Shown here in pieces: positions 23,076 to 35,837 of a DNA stretch of 64,000 nucleotides (the first letter of the stretch is position 1; each line of letters opens with the position of its first letter). The position numbers and the translations under genes are program-made. The notes below the pieces were generated by a model. It made no database searches, was not told the origin of the DNA, and worked only from the letters and a program-made list of their open reading frames with translations. This stretch comes from Gibbula magus (taxonomy: Eukaryota; Mollusca; Gastropoda; Trochida; Trochidae), in assembly GCA_936450465.1 (NCBI GenBank), contig OW388296.1, positions 18,456,526 through 18,520,525 of the forward strand, in the 5' to 3' direction.

Positions 23076-26000
23076 ATCACAACTTGCGTCGTCTGCAATG
23101 AAACGAGTGCTGTCAAAATCATTGAACCGGATGGCAAACGTCGAACAAACTGGTCAACAACTCTCATCGAGGAGGAAAACAAGCCCAAGGAACGTCTGTT
23201 AGCAAAGTTCAAAGGATATGAAACAGCCCTGATGAAAAGAGATTGTCCGTGTGACGCCGTGTTCTCGACAACATTTACCGGTATGTAGCCTAGACCGTTA
23301 CTGCGTTAGTAAAACTGGCGTAGCGTTGTGTACATCGATTCTATGTAAAACAAAATCAAAACAGATTTTTGCCCTATGAAATACAAGACTCGGCCTACTG
23401 TAGTAAATAATAAAATGCCACTTATCGAAATAACGGCCTGCACGCCTGCCCGAGGCAGTCAACTTTTCTGTCGGACTGCCTTGAATTTTTCCTCCCCAGC
23501 CCGACTGTCTGACAGTCCTCAAACAAGATAAAACTTTATTTTGAATATTACCAGCCATGTCTTCGAGATGTTCCAATAAACCCATCCAACTTCGAAAGGT
23601 ACCGAGAAAAATTCATATTGTGCATCATGACTAGTAAATCGTGTGTTCAGTTACACTGTGGTAAAAAAATTAGATCATTGACAGTGGCAGTTTACAGTCA
23701 CATTAATGGCAATCACTTTTGAAAAATACTTCACACACAATTATATTAATGCCTCTTAAATAGTGTCATTCATATATATTTAAGAATGATCTGCATTTAA
23801 ATAATTACATTGAAACTGGCATTGGATTTTCCGATCTATTTTTAGAGTTTGAGCTTACTGAATATTTCAACAACATTCAATCAAAGGAAATATCCCTTTG
23901 TAACTTAATATTTGTTACTAATATATAATATGAAAATCAATAAATAAATAAGATAAATTCGGCTTAATAAATAAAACAGAAACAATAACACAGCATGAGA
24001 GTTACGGCAAATGTTCTTGCTTCATGAAAGGGTCAGCCTATTTGTTCATGGGGGAAAGAGGGGGCCAACTTTGAGAAGGAGAGTGAACCATCTTCTGAAC
24101 ATTTGTTTATATATTTATAATAGTTTTCGTTTTGGATACTTTGACAACAAAACAATAGATAAACTATGACTATAGTCTTACATTTTCAATATTATATCAC
24201 AAGTTAGTTGGCACTATATATTACTGTACCCCTTTCACTATAATAGATTGTTCCAGCACAGATTTCATGGAATTCAGTAAACAAATGATTGAAATATCCT
24301 GTCTCAGCTTGAAGGTCGACACAGTTAGGAATTATTATCCCCCGCCAACATAGTTGGGGGGGGATATTGAAATGGGCTCCGTCCGTCCGTTCGTCCGTCC
24401 GTCCGTCCGTCCGTCCGTCCCGATTTTGTTTCCGGAGCAGAACTCGAAAACTATACGACATATCTCAACAAAACTTGGTGTGTGGAACAATCATCATGTG
24501 TAGATGTGCCTTTTGGGTTTTCAACTTCTTCGAGTTATTTTTTTTTACCGTTTCCATGGAAATGTAACTTAGAATTTCGTTTCCGGAACAGAACTCGAAA
24601 TCTATAAGACATATCTCAACGAAACTTGGTGTGTGGAACAATCATCATGTGTAGATGTGCCTTTTGGGGTTTTCAACTTCTTCGAGTTATTATTTTTGAC
24701 TGTTTCCATGGAAATGTAACTTAGAATTTTGTTTCCGGAACAGAACTCGAAAACTATAAGACATATCTCAACGAAACTTGGTGTGTGGAACAATCATCAT
24801 GTGTAGATGTGCCTTTTGGGGTTTTCAACTTCTTCGAGTTATTTTTTTTTAACCGTTTCCATGGAAATGTAACTTAGAATTTCGTTTCCGGAACAGAACT
24901 CGAAATCTATAAGACATATCTCAACGAAACTTGGTGTGTGGAACAATCATCATGTGTAGATGTGCCTTTTGGGGTTTTCAACTTCTTCGAGTTATTATTT
25001 TTGACTGTTTCCATGGAAATGTAACTTAGAATTTCGTTTCCGGAACAGAACTCGAAAACTATAAGACATATCTCAACGAAACTTGGTGTGTGGAACAATC
25101 ATCATGTGTAGATGTGCCTTTTGGGGTTTTCAACTTCTTCGAGTTATTTTTTTTTACCCTTTCCATGGAAATGTAACTTAGAATTTCGTTTCCGGAGCAG
25201 AACTCGAAAACTATAAGGCATATCTCAACGAAACTTGGTGTGTGGAACAATCATCATGTGTAGATGTGCCTTTTGGGGTTTTCAACTTCTTCGAGTTATT
25301 TTTTTTTACCATTTCCATGGAAATGTAACTTAGAATTTCGTTTCCGGAGCAGAACTCGAAAACCATAAGACATATCTCAACGAAACTTGGTGTGTGGAAC
25401 AATCATCATGTGTAGATGTGCCTTTTGGGGTTTTCAACTTCTTCGAGTTATTTTTTTTTACCGTTTCCATGGAAATGTAACTTAGAATTTCGTTTCCGGA
25501 ACAGAACTCGAAAACTATAAGACATATCTCAACGAAACTTGGTGTGTGGAACAATCATCATGTGTAGATGTGCCTTTTGGGGTTTTCAACTTCTTCGAGT
25601 TATTTTTTTTTACCGTTTCCATGGAAATGTAACTTAGAATTTCGTTTCCGGAACAGAACTCGAAAACTATAAGACATATCTCAACGAAACTTGGTGTGTG
25701 GAACAATCATCATGTGTAGATGTGCCTGAAAGGTCCGATGGGCTTATGGCATTGCACGGTGTCCAGCCGTCAACTTTTCGCATTTTGTCTTCTTCTCCTG
25801 AACCACTTTGTCTAAGGAGCTGAAATTTTGTGTGTTGTGTTTAGTTGAGAAAAGGTCACTGTTATTCAACAACTATTCTTCAATAAATTTTCCCAAAGGC
25901 GGGGGATATGGCCGACTCTGTCTGCTTGTTCTAATTTAGATTCAATTCAAATGAATTTGCTTATGTCACACAGTCACATAATTGTTAAAACTAATTAAAA

Positions 26001-29000
26001 TCCTGAAATGACACAAAACAGTATGTATAAGTGATATACAGTATAAGGAATTAATGATAAAATTTACATGATTGAATTTGAAATTCATAAAATTTTTATT
26101 CAAGAATGTTTTCATTCAACATTCACACTGTGTTGATTATTGCCATCTGACTTTTGAAATTTACATTAAGGCTTTTGAACATTTATTGTCAGATCATAAG
26201 TTTGAAATATTTACAATTATTATATATCATAATGTTGAAGGTAATATGTTTAAAATCTGCAAATGACTGAATTATAATTTAAGAATATTTAATCACCATT
26301 ATCGTAAGAATGGTCATTTTGCATTAGTCTTGATGTCAAGATGTATGTAGACTTAGTGTAACAGTTAAAAAGTTATGTTTAGAGTTGAAAATAAGTTGAA
26401 TTTCAATAGATGAAGACAACCTGAAACAGGGATTGGGTAGGGGCCATTGGCCTTTGCACATTGGATGAAGAAATGGCCTATTGAAAATTGAAATTTTACT
26501 GTTGCTATAAAGGGGAATGGTCCTTTTAAAATTTTGAAAATGAAAATGAAAAGCCCTATGAATGGCCCATTGTCAAAGGTGCCTCCCTGCTGAAGTAACA
26601 GATATTTAACAAAAATTTTAAAAGAATTAACATGTTACACCTTTTGTTTTCTAAAGTCAGTTCAAATGAATAACAATGCCTACTGTGACTGAGACAGACT
26701 GACAGCTGATGAAACCTTCTTTTTAAAAAAAATAGAATTTAATATTAAAAAATTTTCAATATTGGAGTTTAAAATTATAAAATATAATCCAACATTGAGT
26801 TCATATACGTGTTAGTTTATCATATTGTAGATCTATGTCAGCCAATCACAGAAAAGAGAAAACAAATTACTTTCAAATAATTTAAATTGTATATAAAAAT
26901 ATCGGAGAAAAGAATGAAATTGTTCTTTCTTAATGATTACAATAGTCATATACATGTAGTTCAATCTGGCATTACTTTATATGTTTAAAACCAAATATCT
27001 ATGTACATTTTCATTCAATTAATTATCATTTACACAATGTCACCCCTATCAATTTTAGGTCATTGCCTACAAATAGAACATTAATTAATTTAATGTTATG
27101 TATCATGTCCCTGACCCATGAATGATATTACCTGGTATTGTGTATATCAATCAATACACAAACTGAGAATCACAATAAAGTTTGTGATAGGTATTTCAAC
27201 ATGTCAATGTTGCTTTAGTTTTTTTATAGACTATCATTTTAAAGTAAGTAAAAAAACGTTTGTGTCTAAAATGAGAAGATAATAGAAGAAATGAACACTT
27301 TCAACCATAATCAACAATATAAGCAACATAATGTAAAATTTTGGAAAAAGATGGTCAGACATTTCATAATATTTTCTTGGTTTTGTTTCAGGAAATCCAG
27401 TTTGTTACAAGAACTGATGAGAAAGTGGAGAAAACAAACGCCAATTTGACAACACAAAGCATAGAGGTAAAAATAAGTTATTATGACTATAAAATAGATA
27501 CATGGTTCATTATTAGTTTAATTTTGTGATGTACTCAAGTCAAATTTAGTGTAAGAAAAAAATCCTGTCTTGCATGATATAAAAATTTCAATATAAAAAT
27601 TAGAAAAACATAAAAATTTGGCAATTTCAGTTTTAAAATGATGATGCATTTGCAGAGAATATTTACCATCTAATTCAGTAAATGTAACATTAGTATATAA
27701 AATAAATAAATAAAAAGTACCTACTTTTAATTTGACAGTTTTATTAATTTAATCACATTTTGTTTAAAGTGATTCAGAATCAGAGTTGTTTATTCAATTT
27801 GATAAATTCAAATTTCAAAATGTGATATTTTAATAAATGATTATGTCTTTGAGCATATACAGAACAATTTCAAATTCAGGGCAATCACATTTACATTCGC
27901 AACCATGCAGTTCACATATAAATGAAGTTTTCTCTTCCAAAATTTTAAATTTTGATAATTCCAAAACCTTGTATGAAAGGTTTAATAGATAGAGCCCTAC
28001 GGGTATATGTCTTTCCTCGATATACCATGTTTATATCATTTTGTGAGGTAAAAGAAGTATATATTTCAGCCACGAGTGAAATATTATTTTTCGAACTCAT
28101 AAGATGAGTTAAACATCATATTTTCACTGTGACCAGTGACTGATGTGATTTGACGTCATGAAACAATGGTCTGACGTAGCGCATTGGCTTATGACGTCAC
28201 AGAGGTACTGTGGTGACGGGCTGTTCCCAGTGGTCAGTCAACATGAAAATAACCATCTTTTGGCATAATTACATGGGTAACATCATAATATAATAACTAG
28301 AATTTTATTTTGTTATGATCCAAAGAGATTGTAAAAGAAGGTTGGGGGGTATTAGTGAGCCACACTCACTTTTTTGCTTCTTATAATTAATAATTTATTA
28401 CTTTACAAGTTAACATAAATGAGTTGAAGCTTTTAACAATTTTTAACACTGATCTAAGTGATCTTGTTATGAAAGATTGGTTAGAAAATAAAGTTTCATT
28501 GTACAATAAATTTCTCAATACCCACTTGGTACTCTGATTGCATGTTTTCATTTGAATTAAGAAAATGCATCATTACATATTTATGTATTTTACAGTCAAG
28601 GACAAGCCGGATGCCATTCATCGGCCCAAAACCGATGATGATTCAAAGTTCCCCTCTCCTTCTCTACCAGAATTCAAGTTGATCGAAGATTTGGCAGAGA
28701 GTTTTACTTTACAGAGCGGTTTTGATTCGGAAGGTAAGTGAACCAAACCACTAAATATATAAAGAATATACCAAAGTTAAATACTTACACTATTACATAA
28801 TCAAATACAAGTAAAATATTTGAGATTTTACCTGATATATAAGTATTGAACATATTTTTTTTTCTCCAGATACTACCAGGAAGACCTGGAAGGAGGTCAC
28901 TCAGGACATGGTTTTCAATGACAAGGCCAAATTCTGTTTAAATACTTCTGTAAGATGCCGACAGCGTTTTTCTAAAAGGAAACTATAATTATTTCATAAG

Positions 29001-29308
29001 AGTATTCACATGAATACATTTGTACATTATAAGTGTCAAATTTTAATCGTTTTAATTGTACATTTAATTTGTATGCCATTTCTTTCTGTTAACCAAAGAC
29101 TCATCTACAATCAAATAGAAAAATACGAAAACACATTGTATTTCAGTACCTCATACATTCTTTTGTTGTTAGCTGCAAGACACTGCTGTGTACCTTAGGG
29201 GAACATCTAAGTGTATTTTTTCCTGTCACAATGTATGGTATGTTAAATATTTTGGCATAACCTCAATGTGAAACATACTTTACAGTATGGATTGATATAC
29301 TGAATAAA
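23076..29308 (+). CDS. Gene C: multi-exon gene carried inside the 7.5-kb element
   Basis: Three segments agree in splice phase. 23076-23280 is open, reads VVCNET, IIEPDGKRRTNW and LLAKFKGYE, and ends in phase 1 before GTATGT. 28596-28733 follows TATTTTACAG and is open only in the matching phase, ending before GTAAGT. 28870-28988 follows TTTCTCCAG and ends FSKRKL-TAA. AATAAA follows at 29303. A further exon-like piece, 27392-27466, has phase 0 at both ends and does not fit this chain. No start codon is visible in frame in the first segment, so the 5' part is missing or decayed. Residues are rich in Lys/Arg and acidic runs and there is no signal peptide, so a nuclear element-encoded protein is more likely than a secreted one. 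Family not recognised. Confidence 0.4.
24336..25909. mobile_element. Nested element with TATCCCCCGCC/GGCGGGGGATA ends
   Basis: The left edge TTATCCCCCGCC and right edge GGCGGGGGATAT are inverted. Next to the left edge is a CCGT microsatellite (about 24380-24420), then the 152-bp tandem array, then a unique tail. This arrangement is common in mollusc genomes, as I recall it. No coding frame: the minus-strand frames starting MFHTPSFVEICL are the same 152-bp unit read over and over. Confidence 0.6.
24428..25727 (+). repeat. 152-bp tandem array, about 8.6 copies
   Basis: Units start near 24428, 24579, 24731, 24883, 25035, 25187, 25339, 25491 and 25643 with GTTTCCGGAACAGAACTCG, and contain CTTGGTGTGTGGAACAATC, GTGTAGATGTGCCTTTTGG and CCATGGAAATGTAACTTAG. 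Copies are nearly identical apart from T-run lengths and a handful of substitutions, so the array has been homogenised recently. The last unit is cut off at GTGCCTG. Confidence 0.9.
27392..27466 (+). CDS. Isolated exon candidate
   Basis: A 75-base open segment lies between TTGGTTTTGTTTCAG and GTAAAA, with phase 0 at both ends, coding EIQFVTRTDEKVEKTNAN and onward. It lies between the first and second segments of gene C but does not match their phase, so it belongs either to an alternative form or to nothing. Confidence 0.25.
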
Positions 29309-29621
29309 TTAGTTTATATTCTATGGCTTGTTTTATTTCATTGTTAATTACTACATTGTTTATTTTTAAGGCACAAATGCACACATCTTACCTGTAAAAT
29401 AAGTTAAATTAAATCAACATGTTCCATTGTTTCTAAAACATTACAGTGAAGTCAAAATCAATAAATGTTGTTTTGTTAGAAATGTGAATTATCTTAAAGA
29501 AGATACTATATTCTACATTAAATCCAATTTCATTAAGAATGTGTGCAAGTGTGTCTTAAATCCGGAATTTATTGTGGAATTTGACAGCGTCACATGGTAA
29601 TAAGGAGCCACACCACAATTA

Positions 29622-30041
29622 TAAGATGTCTTTAGACGTCTGTAAAACAACTTTTAGACTTTTAAACGTCTATAGACATCTTTTAAATGTCTATAGACAT
29701 ATTTTAAACGTCTTATAAATGTCTTTTAAACGTCTTATAGACGTCTTTTAAACGTCTAGTTCAGGACTATCTTTAGTCGTCTAAACAACGTCTAGGCGTC
29801 AACGTCTTTTCAACGTCTTGAGTAGACGTTTAATAGACATCTTTTAAACGTCTATAGACGTCTTTTAAACGTCTTTAGACGTCTTTTAAACGTCTAGTTC
29901 AGGACTACCTTTAGTCGTCTAAACAACGTCTAGGCTTCAACGTCTTTTAAACTTTCATTTTAGACCTATATTTAGACGTCTTTTCAACGTCTTGAGTAGA
30001 CGTCATTTAGACGTTTAATAGACGTCTTTGTGCCTGCTGGG
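29622..30041 (+). repeat. AGACGTCT-rich subterminal block
   Basis: Roughly 25 variants of AGACGTCT, AACGTCTT and TAGACG occur at irregular 10-20 base spacing, including two near-copies of AACGTCTAGTTCAGGACTA (about 29751 and 29890). It forms the inner side of the right end of the 22506-30041 element. Confidence 0.75.
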
Positions 30042-33000
30042 ACGTCTTAATGTATCATTTGCATATAATTAAACATCGATAATTAAACTTTGAAAATGAT
30101 ATGTTTAGATTTAATATAAGTATAGATATGATATTCTGTCAACATAATACGAAAGCATCATTGGTAACGATCGGTCAACGTGAGCTAGATCGGGGCCACG
30201 GGTACGAAGGCAGTGTTTATAAAGGCTTGGCGGAGGAGAAACAAAACAGCAATGTGAGGAGTTTGAACTCACAGTTCTACCCAGCTACTTATATGCCAGA
30301 TGACAACGGTGAAGACACGAGTTCGTCACTTGTAAGTAGGGGAATATCCAAAGTCGTGGCGTGCCAGGATCGAACCGACCTGTCACCGGGTTTAACAGTT
30401 TTGCGTCGATGTTATGAGTGCTCACAACTATCGTACAGTACACAACATTGCGCACACATCAACACCGAAAATGCGTTAAAACCTATCGTTGGCCACGTGG
30501 ACACCTGTAAGTAATGTCTTTATGTTTGGACAAAGTACTGTTGATACATGTTCCCGTCCACTCAGCCGAGAATGCCTGTCGTTGGATGATCTTGTAACGT
30601 TAACTTCTGCCAGGTGACCAAGTCTCTGAAGATCATTTAAAAGTGAAATACAAGAAACAAGATTTACTGGATAACAATTTCGTTTTTTGGACTTGAGGAC
30701 AGTGACATCACATCATCTAGAGATCACCATCATTATTATGATCATCAGTAATGTGTATTGTATCACTTAATAGCATATTCACGGGCTATTTTATCAGCAA
30801 AGAAAAATGCAACTAATTCAACTTTAATGTTGGGAGCTATGTTATAAGATAGATGTTGGTTTCCGTTCTTTGTAATATAGTGTAAACAGGTGCTGCAGTG
30901 CTCTTGTTAGTTGTATATCTGATTGAGCAGGAAGGAGAGATCAAAGGATTTCTTAACAAATAGCATACATCCATGTCTGAATGCTCCCTTAATAAAGGTA
31001 AGATCTGGCGCGCTCAACATTTATCATTTAATTCCTCTTGATGCTGTTCTATTTTTCATTGAAATCGTAGGCAAACCAAATGAGCTTGCATGGTTGTGAT
31101 GAGGAAACGGGTTAACTTAACCATGAATGATTGTTTTTATGATAAGTTAATTACTGAATGTTGAGTTGTTGAGGCGCCAGGTGTGATGCATATATGTGTG
31201 ATATGCATCTATAATGTACGAGGCGAACACGTCCACTCTGCAAAGAGTCAAAACTTCACGCAGTTTAAAAACAGTCACATCGGACATAGTGACCAGGAGA
31301 AGAAAATTTAACACCAGTTTTACATTATCATGTCCAGGTATATATAGTAACGCATAAAAAAAGAGAAAAACAGCTCAAATCCAGTCTTTCGCTCACATGT
31401 ATTTCCGTATGATTTGACATTTTTGAAATTGTTATTTGTCACTGCGGATACAAACATAATATCACTATATCATGATATGATATCACATATGATATTGATT
31501 AAAAGTAACGAACACTGTCCAATGTAATATATATATTATGTACACATAAACTTTTAAAGACAATAATAATAGGTAACAATTCAATGTAAAACCTTTACAC
31601 CAAGTGCACTGTATATTGCAATCAATGTTACCTGTATATTGCAATCAATGTTACCTGTATATTGCGACACATTGCAATACACATGCAGCCTCTCTATTGT
31701 GATGATAATTGCAATATATACCTTTTTTAATATTTGTAACGTTTTAAAACACATATGCAGTTTAACATCACATTTTAGATGAAATGCCTTTCAGAACTTT
31801 CAACATACAGAATATTACTAAAAGATAAAAGAAAACTGATACTTACAGTAAATTCCAAAGCAGCAACATTCATATGTAAAACAGCCCAGCAAATGTATTT
31901 GCACAACAAGAGCATTTACTTGCATCTAAAATCTGCAATTTTACCTTAGAACAAACTCATGGAATATGCATATATTCACTTAACATTGTTTGGTGCGATA
32001 AAACGAAACAATATTGCAATAATTGTATATCATTATCTGCAACAGTATGCATGTATACCGCGATATGGCGGTAATGTCGTATAGCAATTATTTTCCTTTT
32101 ATCTAACTGTATTGGTGGAAATGTGCCCATGTGTGTGTGTACTTTCTCATGGAACGCTAAAACTGTACATTCGGATTTTGTTAAATTCCTCGCAGTCACA
32201 ACAACACTTATAACTTTAACCAAGCTAGTTTACAGACGGTGTGGAAGCTACGACCAAATGCCAGCTGGTTCCTTCCTGGTGTGAGCACTAAGGTTCATGC
32301 TAACATTCTGAATTATCACGGTTAAAATTAACCCTCGCATGAATACAATAAACAATAAAAGTACGACACAGCAGCAGCCGCTACTTCAAAATTGACAGAA
32401 ACAGACAACAACTAAAAACGTAACATTCCAAAGATTTCCCTTCCTATCACCTCTTGGTACAATGAGGTTCAACCATGGTTCAATTATCAATCATTGTTGC
32501 ATTCAGCTTGGCACCTGGAGTAGCGATTACATATATCATCGTCACTGCTTGTTAAAAATAGTACGTTGGTAATAAAAACAATTATTCGGTATTGAGGGCG
32601 TTGAGATTTCACTATTCCCTCATTTTGTGGTATTCTTTGGAAGCACATCTTTGAAAATAACACTTGATTGATAAATCTACGTGTTAATTGTTTTCATAGT
32701 TAGAAAAATATAAATTTTTATATTTTGGATTTTCATTATTCTACAAAAAAACCCTTCTTAAATCTTGATTCTTTTTGCTTTCTTGATTGACGAGAGGTTT
32801 GGTGTATCTGCTATTCACCCAGTGACTGATGTGCGTGTATTCATCACCCTTTGTCTGTATCCTGTTTACAGGACAAGTCCAATCTTCCCTGCAGCTGCAC
32901 CTGTAGCACTGAGCTGCTACGTACAGTTTTACGGTTTCGTATACTTAATTTGAGTTCATCGTGGTTTGAATGTTGGTACATGTGGTTATATTCATAAACC

Positions 33001-34330
33001 AATTTTCCCACCTGACCCGTGCTCAAGGGCATTGAGTACTTAATCACGGTATAATTTTTCTGAACAAGAAACAAAATAATAAATGAATTATATCTTTATT
33101 ACATTTATAAAGATACCTTACTTTTGCAATATCCCATGATTATATGAGATATAATTGTCATCGAAAATTATCCTTACAAAAGTAGGATTCTGGAAGATTT
33201 TGTGAAAATTCAATGCCGCAAAATATGGCATATCTTAACAAACAAACAGTTTGCGTTGTCAATATCAGGTACATGTATAATTATGCAACACAATACTGTG
33301 TGAAATCTTAACCATCAATCATATGATAATTAGAGTAAAACATGAGTACAATTCAGCTTGCAAAACAGCAAAATTGTTATGTTGGTGTAGAGATTAAACA
33401 TTTTCTGAACGCAAGAACGGGCAATGGTATTGTCATCCATGATGAAGATAAGATAATATGTTTGTCAAAATAAATTTTAAAAAACAGCTAAAAGCTAGAG
33501 AAGATTCGGATAAGCAGCTGACAGCTTGAATTCTAATGTACCTTTATGAAATAAGGTTTAAAAAGATTCGTATGCCCAGAGTATAAGGGATCATCAACAT
33601 GTACATGTTCATGATTTGGCGTAATTTGTGAAAATTATGAACCACCTGACAAAGCTCAATAAATATGATTTGTAGTTTGGTTTTTATGTATTTTATGTAT
33701 TGTTCAAAACCATGTCACTAAGGGCGTCAATTGGACTAACATCTGGAATAGCTGAAATTTGGGATATTTCTTTGACAAAAAAATAACCTAGCGACAGTTG
33801 TTACTGGGGAATGGGAACAGGCAGTATTAATTATGGATGCAACATTCCAAGGATTTCCTTCCTCTCCGAGTACCTGGTTCAATGAGATTCAGTCACGGTT
33901 CATATACCTGTATACTGAGGCAGTGCGATACTTGTCAGTATGATGAACTATGGCGATATAAGGAGACCGTCAGGGAACCAGGACATCTAAATGATGTGAG
34001 AACCTTCAAGGACAAACCTCACAACTGATCATGTTATACAGAACAGCAGCCTAACTCAGAGCAATTCATGTTCAGATGTGCTAGTCTAATATACTACAGT
34101 GAATTAACATTTTTTGAAAATTCACAATGGATTTTGGCACTGCTCATATTGACATTGTTACGTACATATTCTTTGATGGAAAATCAGCGGCACATAACGA
34201 AATACATGACGTCATTGACTATGTAACTCTTAATTTAATGGAAATTCGAACACCGTAGATTTAGAACTATTGTAATTGTTTTTTTATTTGCTACTGAATT
34301 TCCAACACAGAATGTTAATCTCTATTCTAC
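30042..34330. other. No gene recognised
   Basis: A 137-codon open frame at 30101-30514 is less AT-rich than its surroundings but has no signal peptide, splice partner or motif. A short tandem repeat (three units of TATATTGCAATCAATGTTACC) lies at 31612-31672. A stretch of about 60 bases near 32420 resembles one near 33837 (both with ACATTCCAA and CCTT, then TTCAATGAG or similar). Confidence 0.4.
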
Positions 34331-34334
34331 CATG

Positions 34335-34660
34335 AAATGGAGCACAGTGGTGTAGTGGTTAGCATGTCTGCCTCTCACGCCAACGGCCCGGGTTCGAATC
34401 CCGGTGGAGACACCAAACATTTGTGACTTGGGTCTTATACTGTGTTGCGTCCTTGGGAAGGCACTTCATCCACATTGCACTCAGTTCACCCAGCTGTACA
34501 AATGGGTACCTGGATATGGGAACTTATGGACCTAATTGGTCGCGCGGAGCGCTTCATAGGCAGCACCGAAAGTATGATTCCTTCAGGGTAATAATTGTGT
34601 AGCGCCTTGAGCATGCATTGTGCATGGATATGTGCGCATTATAAATATACTATTATTATT
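34335..34660 (+). repeat. tRNA-derived SINE with conserved body and ATT tail
   Basis: The A box TGGTGTAGTGG and B box GGTTCGAATCC are those of a tRNA-like head (closest to Glu/Gly types; the anticodon stem no longer pairs). The body carries GTGTTGCGTCCTTGGGAAGG, CACCCAGCTGTACAAATGGG and TACCTGG, a module shared by many invertebrate SINEs. It ends with GTAGCGCCTTGAG, GATATGTGCGCATTATAAAT and a TATTATT tail. Confidence 0.8.
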
Positions 34661-35673
34661 AGGTCTTCAAGACAAAGTCTGGAAGACGTATTGTTTTTAT
34701 CCGAATCCTTCTATTATTATTATTATTATTATTATTCTTTCCACACGTTTTTGTTCGCCGACTTCTGAAGTAACGGCTGAACCGATTTTGATGAAACTTT
34801 CAGGGATGGTAGGTTTTAATGCGATCTGAAAAGTGGTCGAACGGATTTTTTATTGCTGTCCTCATTAAAGGTCCAGTTCGATTCTAATTTTCGATTTTTA
34901 ACATGGGAAAAAAATTCAAAATACACTTAGAGACTTGGAACTTTTTTTAAAACATGCGCATTGACAATCCGAGCAAAAAAGTAAATCGTGGTGAATTCGT
35001 CAGTCACGTGGTTCAGCCGCCATTTTGATTTTAGTCACTTTTTTAAAATGTCCGACCCCATGTACCTTTGACAATCTTCTCCTCTGAAGATACTTGCACC
35101 AAAAATCTTAAATTAATTTTTGTATATAGCTAAGGCATTGGTGATTACATGGTGTTGTTTTTCAGGATCGAACTCTTAATACTTTTCGCACAGTGACCAT
35201 TCAAAGTTGGGCGACTTGTTACATTGGACCTACTTCAAGGGGACATTACTCCAACTTCCCGATCTTACAATTGCATGAAATTTTCAGGGCTATTAGACCA
35301 ATATATTGTCTTTAGAAATCAATAATAAAATCGCTCGCGAACAGTCATTTCCGGTCACAAATAAGGCTGAAAAATTACAGGAAATCACGATTTTGAATTT
35401 TAACATGGGGAAAATTTTAAAAATTGAGATAGAGACTTGAAACTTTTTTTAAAAGATGGGCAATGACAATGCAAGCAAAAAAGTCAATCATGGCGAATTC
35501 GTAGGTCACGTGGTTTTGGCGCCATCTTAATTTTAAAATTAAATTTTTGATTTTTTTAGGTTTTCTCAGTACATTATAAGCTGTTATGAATGGAAGTTTT
35601 GACAGAACAATGTTTGTGACATTCCTCGATCAAACATGGAGCTGAGGGTCAAGCAGAAGTCTTGAAGACCTAA
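34659..35673. mobile_element. Inverted-repeat element, 1.0 kb, TTAGGTCTTCAAGAC ends
   Basis: The ends TTAGGTCTTCAAGAC are perfect inverted copies over 15 bases. Near the left is a TAT microsatellite followed by GTTCGCCGACTTCTGAAG. The interior contains a diverged direct duplication of about 150 bases (from about 34888 and from about 35398, both with GAGACTTG or AGACTTGG, ACATGGG and GTCACGTGGTT). No coding frame. It appears to sit in or next to the SINE tail, since ATT runs lie on both sides. Confidence 0.6.
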
Positions 35674-35837
35674 GTATTGACGCGTCAATCCTAGTTATTA
35701 TTATTATTATTATTTACTATAGGTTATTTATTCAAATAGGTAGTGCGTCTCCAATCGAAGTCGAGCAGAGTTCCACGGATTTGACATGCTCTCGAATGAC
35801 GTTACTTGGAAAAACTACCATCTTCCTAATGCATTAA

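Larger units (their letters stand above)
22506..30041. mobile_element. Putative 7.5-kb DNA transposon with AGACGTCT-rich ends
   Basis: The left end at 22506 reads CCCAGCAGGCACAA then GACGTCTATTAGACGTCTA. The right end at 30041 in reverse complement reads CCCAGCAGGCACAAAG then ACGTCTATTAAACGTCTA. Just inside each end lie clusters of the palindrome AGACGTCT and its variants (about 150 bp on the left, about 420 bp on the right, 29622-30041). The interior holds exon-like segments on the plus strand (23076-29308) and a nested repeat element (24336-25909). Terminal sequences of this CAGCAGGCAC type with AGACGTC subterminal repeats are, as I recall, widespread in aquatic animals. The superfamily is not fixed here. 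No clean target duplication was found, so the ends could belong to two related copies. Confidence 0.55.

Noticed and set aside
24602..25706. Series of identical minus-strand frames starting MFHTPSFVEICL
   Set aside because: They are the 152-bp tandem repeat read once per unit, with no splice or start context.
28870..28988. Third PMFV-type peptide gene, because exon phase and a TWK motif resemble genes A and B
   Set aside because: The C-terminus lacks PMFVG and any amidation site, and no signal exon was found; it fits the transposon-borne gene better.
30101..30514. 137-codon open frame on + just right of the 7.5-kb element
   Set aside because: No signal peptide, motif, promoter or splice partner; length alone is not enough in this sequence.
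32420..33900. Pair of similar stretches of about 60 bases near 32420 and 33837
   Set aside because: Similarity is short and patchy with no boundaries, so it is not called as a duplication.
34345..34415. Possible tRNA-Glu/Gly gene
   Set aside because: The anticodon stem does not pair and the sequence continues into a SINE body and ATT tail.
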